This document shows, one piece after another, positions 1 to 6,395 of a DNA stretch of 6,579 bases; position 1 is the stretch's first letter, and the number at the start of each line of letters is the position of its first letter. The position numbers were made by a program, and so were the translations under genes. Under the pieces are notes generated by a model. That model was not told where the DNA came from, did not search any database, and saw only the letters and a list, made by a program, of their open reading frames with translations. The stretch comes from Actinosomnolentus pattersoniae (SeqCode) (GTDB taxonomy: Bacteria; Actinomycetota; UBA4738): NCBI GenBank assembly GCA_013817655.1, contig JACDCJ010000115.1, forward strand, positions 1 through 6,579, read 5' to 3'.

Positions 1-1
1 G

Positions 2-172
2 TTCGGGCCGCGGCCGGAGGGGAGCGGCCAGGGGAGCAAGGTAGGGCTGTTCGTCGCGAGGGGCCTGGCCGAGGCGCACGGTGGCCGGTTGGACGTGGAG
101 GTGGACGGCGGCGTGAGCTTCGAGCTTAGGCTCCCCGGGGAAGGCAGCTCGCTAGACTCCCAGCCGCCGTGA
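2..172 (+). CDS. Sensor histidine kinase, C-terminal fragment (5' end outside window)
   Basis: Only the last 56 residues are present, read in the frame that ends at TGA 170-172. They match the end of a histidine-kinase ATP-binding (HATPase_c) domain: a glycine-rich G2-box region reading GSKVGLFVARGLAEAHGGRL, then a short strand pair ending SFELRLP and an unconserved tail of about a dozen residues. In the family this segment closes over ATP so that the kinase can phosphorylate its own histidine and pass the phosphate to a response regulator. The usual GxGLGL is here GSKVGL, a tolerated variant, so loss of function cannot be inferred. The sensor and dimerisation parts, and hence the signal and cell location, lie upstream and are unknown. 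The stop overlaps the pheS GTG start by four bases (GTGA), which suggests co-transcription or translational coupling. A related GHKL ATPase is the main alternative. Confidence 0.72.
   Translation, partial: FGPRPEGSGQGSKVGLFVARGLAEAHGGRLDVEVDGGVSFELRLPGEGSSLDSQPP
153..158 (+). promoter_or_regulatory. Possible -10 hexamer (TAGACT) before pheS
   Basis: TAGACT fits the TANNNT -10 pattern and lies 10 nt before the pheS GTG, inside the last codons of the upstream kinase gene. No convincing -35 element is visible. The nearest purine-rich run (GGGGAAGG, 137-144) is about 24 nt from the GTG, too far to serve as a Shine-Dalgarno site. A promoter giving a leaderless or nearly leaderless pheS mRNA is therefore possible, alongside read-through from the kinase gene. 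The spacing is a few bases longer than at argF and polX, so this is the weakest of the three candidates. Confidence 0.28.
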
Positions 173-1239
173 CACCGCCTCTAGGACCCGAGGACGCTCT
201 CCGCACGCTTGACGAGGAGCTGGCCCGAGGGCGCCACCTGATCGCTGCCGCCGCCACGCTCGAGGCCCTGGATGAAGCGGAGACGGCGGTGCTCGGGCGT
301 CGAGCGCCGTTTTCCGCCGTCCAGCGGGGCCTGGGCGGTCTGGAAGAAGAGGCACGCCGGCGCGTCGGCCGGCGAACCAACGAGGTTCGCGAGGCCCTCC
401 GCGCGGCCGTCTCGGATCGTCGCCGAGCGCTCGAGGAAGATCGGGACGCTCGAGCCCTCGAAGACGACCGGATCGACGTGACCCTACCCGGACGGCGCCT
501 GCGGCCCGGATCGTTGCACCCCCTGTCAGTGACGATGCATCGGATCGTCGACATCTTCACTCGGATGGGCTATCGGGTCGTCGAGGGGCCCGAGATCGAG
601 ACGGAGTGGTACAACTTCGACGCTCTCAACATCCCGCCGGACCATCCGGCCAGGACCGAGAAGGACACCATCTATCTGGACGTCCCGGGGCGGACGGACC
701 TGCTGCTCCGCACGGAGACCTCCGCCATGCAGATCCGGACCATGGAACGGGTGGCTCCCCCGGTCTTCGTGATCTCCCCCGGGCGGGTCTTCCGGCAGGA
801 GACGGCTGATCCCTCCCACAGCCCCGTCTTCCACCAGGTCGAGGCCCTGGCCGTTGACGAAGGACTCTCGTTCGCCGACCTGAAGGGGACGCTCGAGGCT
901 TTCGCCAGATCGATGTACGGCCCCCAGGTGAGGGTGCGGTTCCATCCGGACTTCTTTCCGTTCGTGGAGCCCGGAGCACAGCTCGCCATCTCGTGCTTCG
1001 TCTGCGGCGGCCGGGGCTGCCGTACCTGCAAGGGGGAGGGGTGGATCGAGCTTCTGGGCTGCGGCATGGTGCACCCTAATGTGCTCAAGAACGTCGGGTA
1101 TGACCCCGAGCGGTACACGGGATTCGCGTTCGGCATGGGGATCGAGCGAGTGGCGATGCCCCTGTACGGCGTGCCGGATCTCCGGCTCTTCTACGAGGGG
1201 GACATCCGATTCCTCCGTCAGTTCCAGGGCTTGGGATGA
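169..1239 (+). CDS. pheS: Phenylalanyl-tRNA synthetase alpha subunit
   Basis: This is the catalytic subunit of the cytoplasmic alpha2-beta2 phenylalanyl-tRNA synthetase, a class II enzyme that activates phenylalanine with ATP and charges tRNA-Phe. The 356 residues are within the usual bacterial range. Residues 1-95 form a charged, helical, coiled-coil-like arm that binds tRNA in the family. The catalytic core follows, with motif 1 around 117-160 (GPEIETEWYNFDALNIP), motif 2 around 205-226 (GRVFRQE...HSPVFHQVEA, Arg209, Gln223 and Glu225) and motif 3 around 318-330 (GFAFGMGIERVAM, Arg327). Ala320 is the small residue that shapes the phenylalanine pocket. Residues 276-287 carry CxxC-x4-CxxC, a probable zinc knuckle known from Firmicutes PheS but not from E. 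coli or typical Actinobacteria. The GTG start gives a full-length arm and overlaps the preceding stop; no ATG lies nearby. pheT follows after 18 nt. Confidence 0.97.
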   Translation: MTPPLGPEDALRTLDEELARGRHLIAAAATLEALDEAETAVLGRRAPFSAVQRGLGGLEEEARRRVGRRTNEVREALRAAVSDRRRALEEDRDARALEDDRIDVTLPGRRLRPGSLHPLSVTMHRIVDIFTRMGYRVVEGPEIETEWYNFDALNIPPDHPARTEKDTIYLDVPGRTDLLLRTETSAMQIRTMERVAPPVFVISPGRVFRQETADPSHSPVFHQVEALAVDEGLSFADLKGTLEAFARSMYGPQVRVRFHPDFFPFVEPGAQLAISCFVCGGRGCRTCKGEGWIELLGCGMVHPNVLKNVGYDPERYTGFAFGMGIERVAMPLYGVPDLRLFYEGDIRFLRQFQGLG

Positions 1240-1256
1240 AGGTCAAGGGATGAAGG
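1233..1256 (+). repeat. 10-bp direct repeat at the pheS/pheT junction
   Basis: GGGATGAAGG occurs twice, at 1233-1242 and 1247-1256, separated by TCAA (period 14 bp). The first copy contains the pheS stop; the second lies just before the pheT GTG. Each copy carries an ATG that opens only a tiny frame: ATG 1236 reads five codons to TGA 1251-1253, and ATG 1250 reads three codons to TGA 1259-1261. Neither is in frame with pheT. A slipped-strand duplication is the simplest explanation. Confidence 0.6.
1245..1250 (+). promoter_or_regulatory. Shine-Dalgarno site of pheT (AAGGGA)
   Basis: AAGGGA lies 7 nt before GTG 1258, good spacing for ribosome binding. It supports the GTG as the pheT start over the two nearby out-of-frame ATG codons. 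A second purine run, GAAGG at 1252-1256, sits too close to the GTG to be the main site. Confidence 0.65.
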
Positions 1257-1257
1257 C

Positions 1258-3630
1258 GTGAGAATCGTCGTCTCCTGGCTTAGGGAGCTTTGCCCCGCGG
1301 AGCAGACGGTAGAGGAGCTCGCCCATCTGCTCACTGCGAACGGGGCGAACGTCGAGCGAATCGACCGGCCGTGGGAGCGGCTGTCTGGCGTCTCGGTCGC
1401 GCGTGTGCTCGAAGTTCGGGACCACCCCCACTCGGCGAAGCTCTGCCTCGCCCGTATCACGACGGGATCGGCGGAACGCGAGGTCGTGGTCGGTGTACGG
1501 AACATGGTGGCCGGGGACCTGGTGCCTTACGCGGGTCCGGGCGCGAGCGTGCCCGGTTTGCCAGACCCACTCTCGGCTCGGGAGATCCGTGGCGTCGTGT
1601 CGTCCGGAATGCTCTGCTCGCCACGCGAGCTCGGGATCTCAGCGGACCACGGAGGGATCCTCGTGCTGCACGAGGCTTTCGCCCCGGGAGACGATTTCGC
1701 CTCGGTCGCGAAGCTGGACGACGCCGTGTTGGACATCGAGGTCACGCCGAACCGACCCGACCTCATGTCGGTCCTTGGAGTCGCGCGCGAATTGGCCGCC
1801 GCCACGGGTGTCCCGCTCCGGCCGCCCGAGGCCTCGTTGGTCGAGGCCGACCCCAGGGCCTCCGACCGGGCGACCGTCGAGGTGCTGGACCAGGAGCGCT
1901 GTCCCCGTTATCTGGCGAAGGTCGTGCATGGAGTCACCGTGAGGACGTCACCGGTGTCGGTGCAGGCGCGCCTGTTCGCCTCGGGCATGCGTCCGTTGTC
2001 GAACGTGGTCGACGCGACCAACTACGTCCTTCTCGAGCTCGGCCAACCGCTCCATCCGTTCGACCTCGACCGCCTCGCCGATTCGGCGATCGTCGTGCGG
2101 CGAGCCGGAGAGGGAGAGACCCTGGTGAGCCTGGACGGCGTGGAGCGGCGGCTGATCGTCGAGGACCTGGTGATCGCGGATCGGGAGAAGGCGGTCGCCA
2201 TCGCGGGGGTGGTGGGGTCGGCGGATGCCGAGGTGTCCGCCGGGACCGTCGATGTCTTGCTCGAGAGCGCCCACTTTCGGCCCGCCGGCGTGCTTCGAAC
2301 GTCGAGACGGCTCGACCTGCGAACCGAGGCGTCGGTTCGCTTCGAACGGGGCTGCGATCCGGAAGGGGTTCCAGGGGCGGCCGACCGAGCGGCGGCGCTG
2401 ATGGCGAAGTGGTCCGGAGGGACCGTGCTCGCGGGGTCGATCGACGTGGGGACGCCGCCCCCCCGGCGCCGGGTGAACCTTCGGCCAAGCCGCGCCTCTC
2501 TCATAGCCGGACACGAGGTGTCGTCGGCGGACGCGGTTCACGCACTCGAGCGGCTGGGGATGGCGGTGACTCCCGGGGAGGGTCTCCTTCAGGTCGAGGT
2601 CCCGGGCTACCGCGTGGACCTCCAGCAGGAGATCGACATCATCGAGGAGGTCATCCGGGTCCGGGGATACGACCTCGTGGGGTCCACCCTTCCGGCGATC
2701 CGTCACCCCGGGGGAACGCCCGAGCCCTACGCGCTGCGGCGCCGGCTTCAGGAGGCCCTGGTACGTGCCGGCCTTCGCGAGACCTGGTCGCTGTCCTTCG
2801 CTTCTCCGGCGGAACTCGAGCTGATGGGCCACTCCGACGGGATCCGGGTGTCGAACCCGCTCAGTGCCGAGGAAGCGTTCCTGCGCTCGAGCCTCCTCCC
2901 TGGGCTCCTCCGAGCCGCCCGGCGAAACCTCTCCCGGCAGATTCGGTCCATCGCGCTGTTCGAGGTCGGAACGGTTTTTCTGCCGGGCGATCCGGTCGAG
3001 GAGCGTCAGCGTGTGGCCTTCGTACTTGCCGGTTCCTCATCCGAATCGATGCTCGAGCGTCCTCCGCAAATGGACTTCTTCGATGCCAAGGGCGTTCTCG
3101 AGACGGTGGTGGAGGCGCTCGGCGTGCGCGAGTGGACCCTGAGCCCTCCCGCCGACATGCCGTTCCACCCGGCTCGGTCGTGCACGATCTCGCTCGCCGG
3201 AGAGGCGGCAGGAAGCCTTGGCGAGCTGCATCCGAGGGAGGCCGATCGGGTGGACCTCCCGGGTCGGGTCGCCGTGGCCGAGTTCGACGTGCAGGCGCTC
3301 GCCCGCGCCCGTTCCCCAGACATCAGCTACCGGGACGTCCCTCGCTTTCCGCCTGTCTCACGCGACCTGGCCTTCCAGGTCGATGATCGGGTCCCCGCCG
3401 GCGCCGTGCGGGCCGCGTTGATAGAGGCCGCGGGAGGGCTCGTGGGTTCCGTGGAGGTCTTCGACGTGTTCACCGGCGAGCCCCTGCCGCCCGGTAAGAA
3501 GAGCCTGGCGTTCTCGGTGGAGTTCAGAGCGCCCGACCGCACGCTCACCGATGTGGAGGCGGACGAGGTGGTAGCTCCCATCGTTGAGCGGCTGGGCCGG
3601 GACTTCGGAGCGGAGCTCCGTTCGGGGTAG
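1258..3630 (+). CDS. pheT: Phenylalanyl-tRNA synthetase beta subunit
   Basis: This subunit pairs with PheS; it binds tRNA-Phe and hydrolyses Tyr-tRNA-Phe made in error. The 790 residues match the full bacterial form. The domains, in order, are: the B1 start (MRIVVSWLRE); an OB-fold tRNA-binding domain around 40-150, ending SSGMLCSPRELGI; VTPNRPDLMSVLGVARELA at 162-180; the B3/B4 editing domain around 205-370; B5 around 400-475; the catalytic-like B6/B7 core around 480-685; and the FDX-ACB anticodon-binding domain around 690-788 (SRDLAF, then FRAPDRTLTD). Editing-site residues appear intact: His266 in GQPLHPFD, Glu336 in LLESAHF, and Thr356 and Ala358 in RTEASVRFERG. The first OB-fold motif reads HPHSAKL rather than the more usual HPNADKL. 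The GTG start has a Shine-Dalgarno site and gives the expected N-terminus. pheT is presumably co-transcribed with pheS, 18 nt upstream. Confidence 0.97.
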   Translation: MRIVVSWLRELCPAEQTVEELAHLLTANGANVERIDRPWERLSGVSVARVLEVRDHPHSAKLCLARITTGSAEREVVVGVRNMVAGDLVPYAGPGASVPGLPDPLSAREIRGVVSSGMLCSPRELGISADHGGILVLHEAFAPGDDFASVAKLDDAVLDIEVTPNRPDLMSVLGVARELAAATGVPLRPPEASLVEADPRASDRATVEVLDQERCPRYLAKVVHGVTVRTSPVSVQARLFASGMRPLSNVVDATNYVLLELGQPLHPFDLDRLADSAIVVRRAGEGETLVSLDGVERRLIVEDLVIADREKAVAIAGVVGSADAEVSAGTVDVLLESAHFRPAGVLRTSRRLDLRTEASVRFERGCDPEGVPGAADRAAALMAKWSGGTVLAGSIDVGTPPPRRRVNLRPSRASLIAGHEVSSADAVHALERLGMAVTPGEGLLQVEVPGYRVDLQQEIDIIEEVIRVRGYDLVGSTLPAIRHPGGTPEPYALRRRLQEALVRAGLRETWSLSFASPAELELMGHSDGIRVSNPLSAEEAFLRSSLLPGLLRAARRNLSRQIRSIALFEVGTVFLPGDPVEERQRVAFVLAGSSSESMLERPPQMDFFDAKGVLETVVEALGVREWTLSPPADMPFHPARSCTISLAGEAAGSLGELHPREADRVDLPGRVAVAEFDVQALARARSPDISYRDVPRFPPVSRDLAFQVDDRVPAGAVRAALIEAAGGLVGSVEVFDVFTGEPLPPGKKSLAFSVEFRAPDRTLTDVEADEVVAPIVERLGRDFGAELRSG

Positions 3631-3692
3631 CCGAGTCCTCGCGGTCGCCTCGATCCTTCGCCGATCGTGTCGCCTGGCCGGGCCGCGCAGGA

Positions 3693-3698
3693 TATGCT
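3693..3698 (+). promoter_or_regulatory. Probable -10 hexamer (TATGCT) of a leaderless argF promoter
   Basis: TATGCT fits TANNNT and ends 7 nt before GTG 3706, so transcription would begin at or within a base or two of the start codon. The 75-bp pheT-argF gap has no other clear promoter, and no good -35 element is visible at 16-18 bp spacing. The only Shine-Dalgarno-like run (CAGGA, 3688-3692) is 13 nt from the GTG, longer than ideal. I saw no ArgR-type operator in the gap. Confidence 0.5.
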
Positions 3699-3705
3699 CC
3701 GCGGC

Positions 3706-4626
3706 GTGACGCGGGACTTTCTCTCCATAGACGACCTGTCGCCCGATGAGCTCGCCGACCTGCTGGACCTGGCGCAGAAGCTCAAGGCATCGCCCGGCGA
3801 CTACGCGGACCGCCTCCGTGGGCTCGCTATCGCCATGATCTTCGAGAAGCCGTCGACGCGCACCAGGATCTCGTTCGAGGTCGGGATCGCTTCCCTCGGC
3901 GCCCATCCGCTAGCGCTCTCCTCGGCGGAGCTTCAGCTCGGTCGTGGAGAGACGATCGAGGACACGGGTCGCGTGCTGAACCGATACGTCGACGCCGTCG
4001 TGCTTCGCACTTTCGGGCAGGAGCGCCTGGAGCTCCTCGCCCGGGCGGCCGATATACCGATCGTCAACGCGCTCTCCGATTTCGAGCACCCGTGTCAGTG
4101 CCTCGCGGACCTCCTCACGGTTCGAGAGCATCGTGGCGATCTGAGCGGTCTCGTCCTCACGTACCTGGGTGACGGCAACAACGTGGCTCACTCGCTCCTC
4201 CTTGGGGGGGCGAAGGCCGGGATGACCGTGCGCGTGGCAACGCCGCCGGGGTACGAGCCCATCCCGCAGGTCGTCCGGCGGGCCGAGGACATCGCCGCCG
4301 AGCGCGGGGGCGGTGTGGAGGTGACGAACGACGCCGCGGCCGCCTGCAGGGGAGCCGACGTGCTCTATACCGACGTTTGGGCCTCGATGGGCCAGGAGAG
4401 CGAGGCGACCGCGCGGACCCTGGTCTTCCAGGGATTTCAGCTGAGCCAGCAGGCGGTGGACGCGGCAGCGGAGCAGGTCATCGTCATGCACTGCCTGCCG
4501 GCCCACCGTGGGCAGGAGATCACCGATGAGGTGATCGACGGGCCTCACTCGGTCGTCTGGGATCAGGCGGAGAACCGGCTGCACACGCAGAAGGCGCTGC
4601 TCCTTCGGCTTCTCGACCGGGCGTGA
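3706..4626 (+). CDS. argF: Ornithine carbamoyltransferase
   Basis: This cytoplasmic enzyme of arginine biosynthesis joins carbamoyl phosphate and ornithine to give citrulline; the family is usually trimeric. From GTG 3706 it has 306 residues, the normal length. The carbamoyl-phosphate loop STRTR is at 50-54, with LGRGET just after it. HPCQCLADLL starts at 128, GDGNNVAHSLLLGG begins near 155, the ornithine-side loop DVWASMG is at 223-229, and the catalytic cysteine lies in HCLP (Cys263). The C-terminus (HCLPAHRG, then DQAENRLHTQKALL) closely resembles actinobacterial ArgF. The SMG loop and HCLP favour ornithine over acetylornithine as substrate. The open frame extends to GTG 3667, but those 13 extra residues are not family-like and span the putative -10 hexamer. 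No other arginine gene is in the window, whereas many Actinobacteria place argCJBD between pheT and argF. Confidence 0.95.
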   Translation: MTRDFLSIDDLSPDELADLLDLAQKLKASPGDYADRLRGLAIAMIFEKPSTRTRISFEVGIASLGAHPLALSSAELQLGRGETIEDTGRVLNRYVDAVVLRTFGQERLELLARAADIPIVNALSDFEHPCQCLADLLTVREHRGDLSGLVLTYLGDGNNVAHSLLLGGAKAGMTVRVATPPGYEPIPQVVRRAEDIAAERGGGVEVTNDAAAACRGADVLYTDVWASMGQESEATARTLVFQGFQLSQQAVDAAAEQVIVMHCLPAHRGQEITDEVIDGPHSVVWDQAENRLHTQKALLLRLLDRA

Positions 4627-4630
4627 TCGC

Positions 4631-4647
4631 CGCCGCTGATCGCGGCG
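4631..4647 (+). terminator. GC-only stem-loop after argF, possible weak terminator
   Basis: CGCCGC (4631-4636) and GCGGCG (4642-4647) can form a 6-bp stem around the loop TGATC, starting 5 nt after the argF stop. There is no T tract, so it is not a standard intrinsic terminator. The heptamer TGATCGC also occurs twice (4624-4630 and 4637-4643). Chance is possible in DNA this rich in GC. Confidence 0.2.
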
Positions 4648-4661
4648 CCGCGAGAGCTGGC

Positions 4662-4667
4662 TAGAAT
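4662..4667 (+). promoter_or_regulatory. Probable -10 hexamer (TAGAAT) of a leaderless polX promoter
   Basis: TAGAAT is a good TANNNT match and ends 6 nt before GTG 4674. Position 4674 is thus the expected transcription start, giving an mRNA that begins with its own start codon. No Shine-Dalgarno sequence lies between the argF stop and the GTG at usable spacing. No strong -35 is visible, which is common for GC-rich Actinobacteria. Confidence 0.55.
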
Positions 4668-4673
4668 CGCCTG

Positions 4674-6395
4674 GTGGCCCGGGCGAACGAGGCCGTCGAG
4701 GCGATCCTCGCGGAGTACGCGGACCTCATCGCCATCTCCGGTGGGGATCCCCACAAGTCCCGAGCGTACGAGAAGGCCGCCCGTGCCATCGGTGGCCATT
4801 CGGCGGATCTCTCGACGCTGGACCTCAAGGGCATCCTGGGCATTCCCAACGTCGGGAAGTCCATCGCCCCGAAGATCCAGGAGTTCCTGGAGACGGGCAC
4901 GATGCGGGCCGTCGAGGACCTCCGTGCTCGCATCCCGGCCGGCGTCCGACAGCTCATCTCCATCTCGACCCTCGGCCCGAAACGGGCGCTATTGCTCTAC
5001 CGGGACCACGGGATCGCCTCGGTCGAGGAGCTCGCAGATGCCATCGCGGAGGGTCGCCTCAAGGGCGTCAAGGGGTTCGGGGACAAGACGGAGGAGAACG
5101 TCCTGCGCGGCATTCGCCTCCTCCAGGAGTCGGGCGACCGAGTCCAGCTTGGGCTCGCGACCGACCTGGCCGAGGAGCTTCTTGCCCAGCTCTCGGCGGT
5201 GAAGGGGTGTACGCGCTGCGCGTACGCCGGCTCTCTCCGGCGCATGGTGGAGACCATCGGGGACATCGACGTGCTGGTGGCCTCGAACTCCCCCGAGACG
5301 GTGATGGAGGCCTTCGCAAACCTGCCGTCCGTCGGACGAGTGATCGCTCGAGGAGTCACGAAGACCTCGGTCAGAACCACGAAGGGCCTGCGGGTCGATC
5401 TGCGGGTCGTGTCCCCGGGGGTCTGGGGCGCCGCCCTCCAGTACTTCACGGGCTCGAAGGCGCACAACATTCGTATCCGGGAGCTGGCCGTTCGCAAGGG
5501 CCTGAAGCTCTCGGAATACGGCCTGTTCGACGCCGAGACCGACGAACTAATCGTCGCCGAGACCGAGGAGGAGGTCTACGAAAGGCTCGGCATGCAGTGG
5601 ATCCCTCCTGTCCTGCGTGAGGACCGCGGGGAAGTGGAAGCGGCGCTCGGGGGCCGGCTGCCCGACCTCCTGGCAGACGGAGACATCCGAGGCGATCTCC
5701 ACACGCACACCGACCTCACCGACGGCCTCGCGCCGCTGGAGGCGATGGTCGCGGCTGCTCGGGCGCGTGGTTACGAGTACTACGCCATAACCGACCACGC
5801 TCCCAACCTCTACATGCAGGAGATGACCGACGAGAAGATGCTCGCCCAGCGAGAGAAGGTGAGGAAGCTCGCGGTCGGAAGCCCCATGTTGCTGCTGCAC
5901 GGGTCGGAGCTCAACATCGATCCGGATGGCGGAGTCGACTGGGACGCACCGTTCCTGGATGAGTTCGACGTGCTCGTCGCCTCGGTGCACTCTCACTTCA
6001 ACCAGTCGAAGGACGAGATGACCCGCCGCATCGTCCGGGCGTGCGAGAACCCGCACGTGAACATCATCGGACACCCGACCGCGAGGATGATCGGCAGGCG
6101 GGCCGGGATCGAGTTCGATCTGGAGGAGGTGTTTCGCGCTGCTGCCAGGACGGGAACGGCGCTGGAGGTCAACTCGTTTCCCGACCGCCTCGACCTTCGC
6201 GACGAGCACATCATGTGGGCCAGGCGCCACGGCGTGAAGTTCGCTGTGGACACGGACGCGCACTCGACGGTCCACCTACCGTTCATGCGCTTCGGCGTCG
6301 GGACCGCGGGGCGGGGCTGGCTGACGAAAGACGACGTCATCAACGCCTGGCCGCTCGAAAGGCTCCGGAGCTTCCTGGAGAAGGGCCGCCCCTGA
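4674..6395 (+). CDS. polX: Family X DNA polymerase with C-terminal PHP nuclease domain
   Basis: This is a bacterial PolX of 573 residues, close to the B. subtilis enzyme (about 570). Family members fill short gaps during base-excision repair, and the PHP domain adds 3'-5' exonuclease and, in B. subtilis, AP-endonuclease activity. Residues 1-90 form the Pol-beta-like 8-kDa domain with a helix-hairpin-helix (GIPNVGKS, 56-63); a second hairpin is near 129-147 (GVKGFGDKT). The palm has GSLRR at 186-190, metal-binding Asp197 and Asp199 in GDIDV, and Asp242 in VDLRV. The nucleotide-binding motif YFTGSKAHN is at 257-265. The PHP domain fills about 338-573, with metal ligands apparently complete: HTHTDLTDG (343-351), TDHA (373-376), Glu412 in GSELNI, His439 and His441, His467 in GHP, and Asp528 and His530 in DTDAHS. 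Both activities should therefore be intact. The GTG start fits the family N-terminus and the TAGAAT hexamer. The stop overlaps the likely aag start. Confidence 0.96.
   Translation: MARANEAVEAILAEYADLIAISGGDPHKSRAYEKAARAIGGHSADLSTLDLKGILGIPNVGKSIAPKIQEFLETGTMRAVEDLRARIPAGVRQLISISTLGPKRALLLYRDHGIASVEELADAIAEGRLKGVKGFGDKTEENVLRGIRLLQESGDRVQLGLATDLAEELLAQLSAVKGCTRCAYAGSLRRMVETIGDIDVLVASNSPETVMEAFANLPSVGRVIARGVTKTSVRTTKGLRVDLRVVSPGVWGAALQYFTGSKAHNIRIRELAVRKGLKLSEYGLFDAETDELIVAETEEEVYERLGMQWIPPVLREDRGEVEAALGGRLPDLLADGDIRGDLHTHTDLTDGLAPLEAMVAAARARGYEYYAITDHAPNLYMQEMTDEKMLAQREKVRKLAVGSPMLLLHGSELNIDPDGGVDWDAPFLDEFDVLVASVHSHFNQSKDEMTRRIVRACENPHVNIIGHPTARMIGRRAGIEFDLEEVFRAAARTGTALEVNSFPDRLDLRDEHIMWARRHGVKFAVDTDAHSTVHLPFMRFGVGTAGRGWLTKDDVINAWPLERLRSFLEKGRP
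6377..6385 (+). promoter_or_regulatory. Shine-Dalgarno site for aag (GGAGAAGGG)
   Basis: This purine run inside the last polX codons ends 6 nt before CTG 6392 and 15 nt before CTG 6401. Only the first spacing is normal, so it decides for CTG 6392 as the more likely aag start and suggests translation coupled to polX. Confidence 0.5.

Noticed and set aside
1948..2832. Antisense open frame of about 294 codons opposite pheT
   Set aside because: No recognisable domain, unusual composition, and full overlap with conserved pheT editing and B5 sequence. It is a GC-driven shadow.
1290..3386. Long open frame of about 698 codons on the + strand inside pheT
   Set aside because: It lies in another frame of a clearly real gene. 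Its product is arginine-, glycine- and proline-rich low-complexity sequence without any family motif, as expected where codons end in G or C.
3611..3620. Perfect palindrome CGGAGCTCCG near the end of pheT
   Set aside because: It is only 10 bp, inside coding sequence, with no loop or T tract. It is probably chance in GC-rich DNA.
3667..3705. Upstream GTG 3667 and ATG 3694 as alternative argF starts
   Set aside because: The extra residues do not resemble OTC N-termini, neither start has a well-placed Shine-Dalgarno, and the 306-residue product from GTG 3706 has the family length.
3631..3705. Possible terminator or ArgR operator in the pheT-argF gap
   Set aside because: I found only a four-base CCTG/CAGG pairing with mismatches and no T tract, and nothing like an ARG box.
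5547..6275. Antisense open frame of about 242 codons opposite the polX PHP domain
   Set aside because: The + strand encodes every PHP metal motif here. The antisense product has no recognisable domain.
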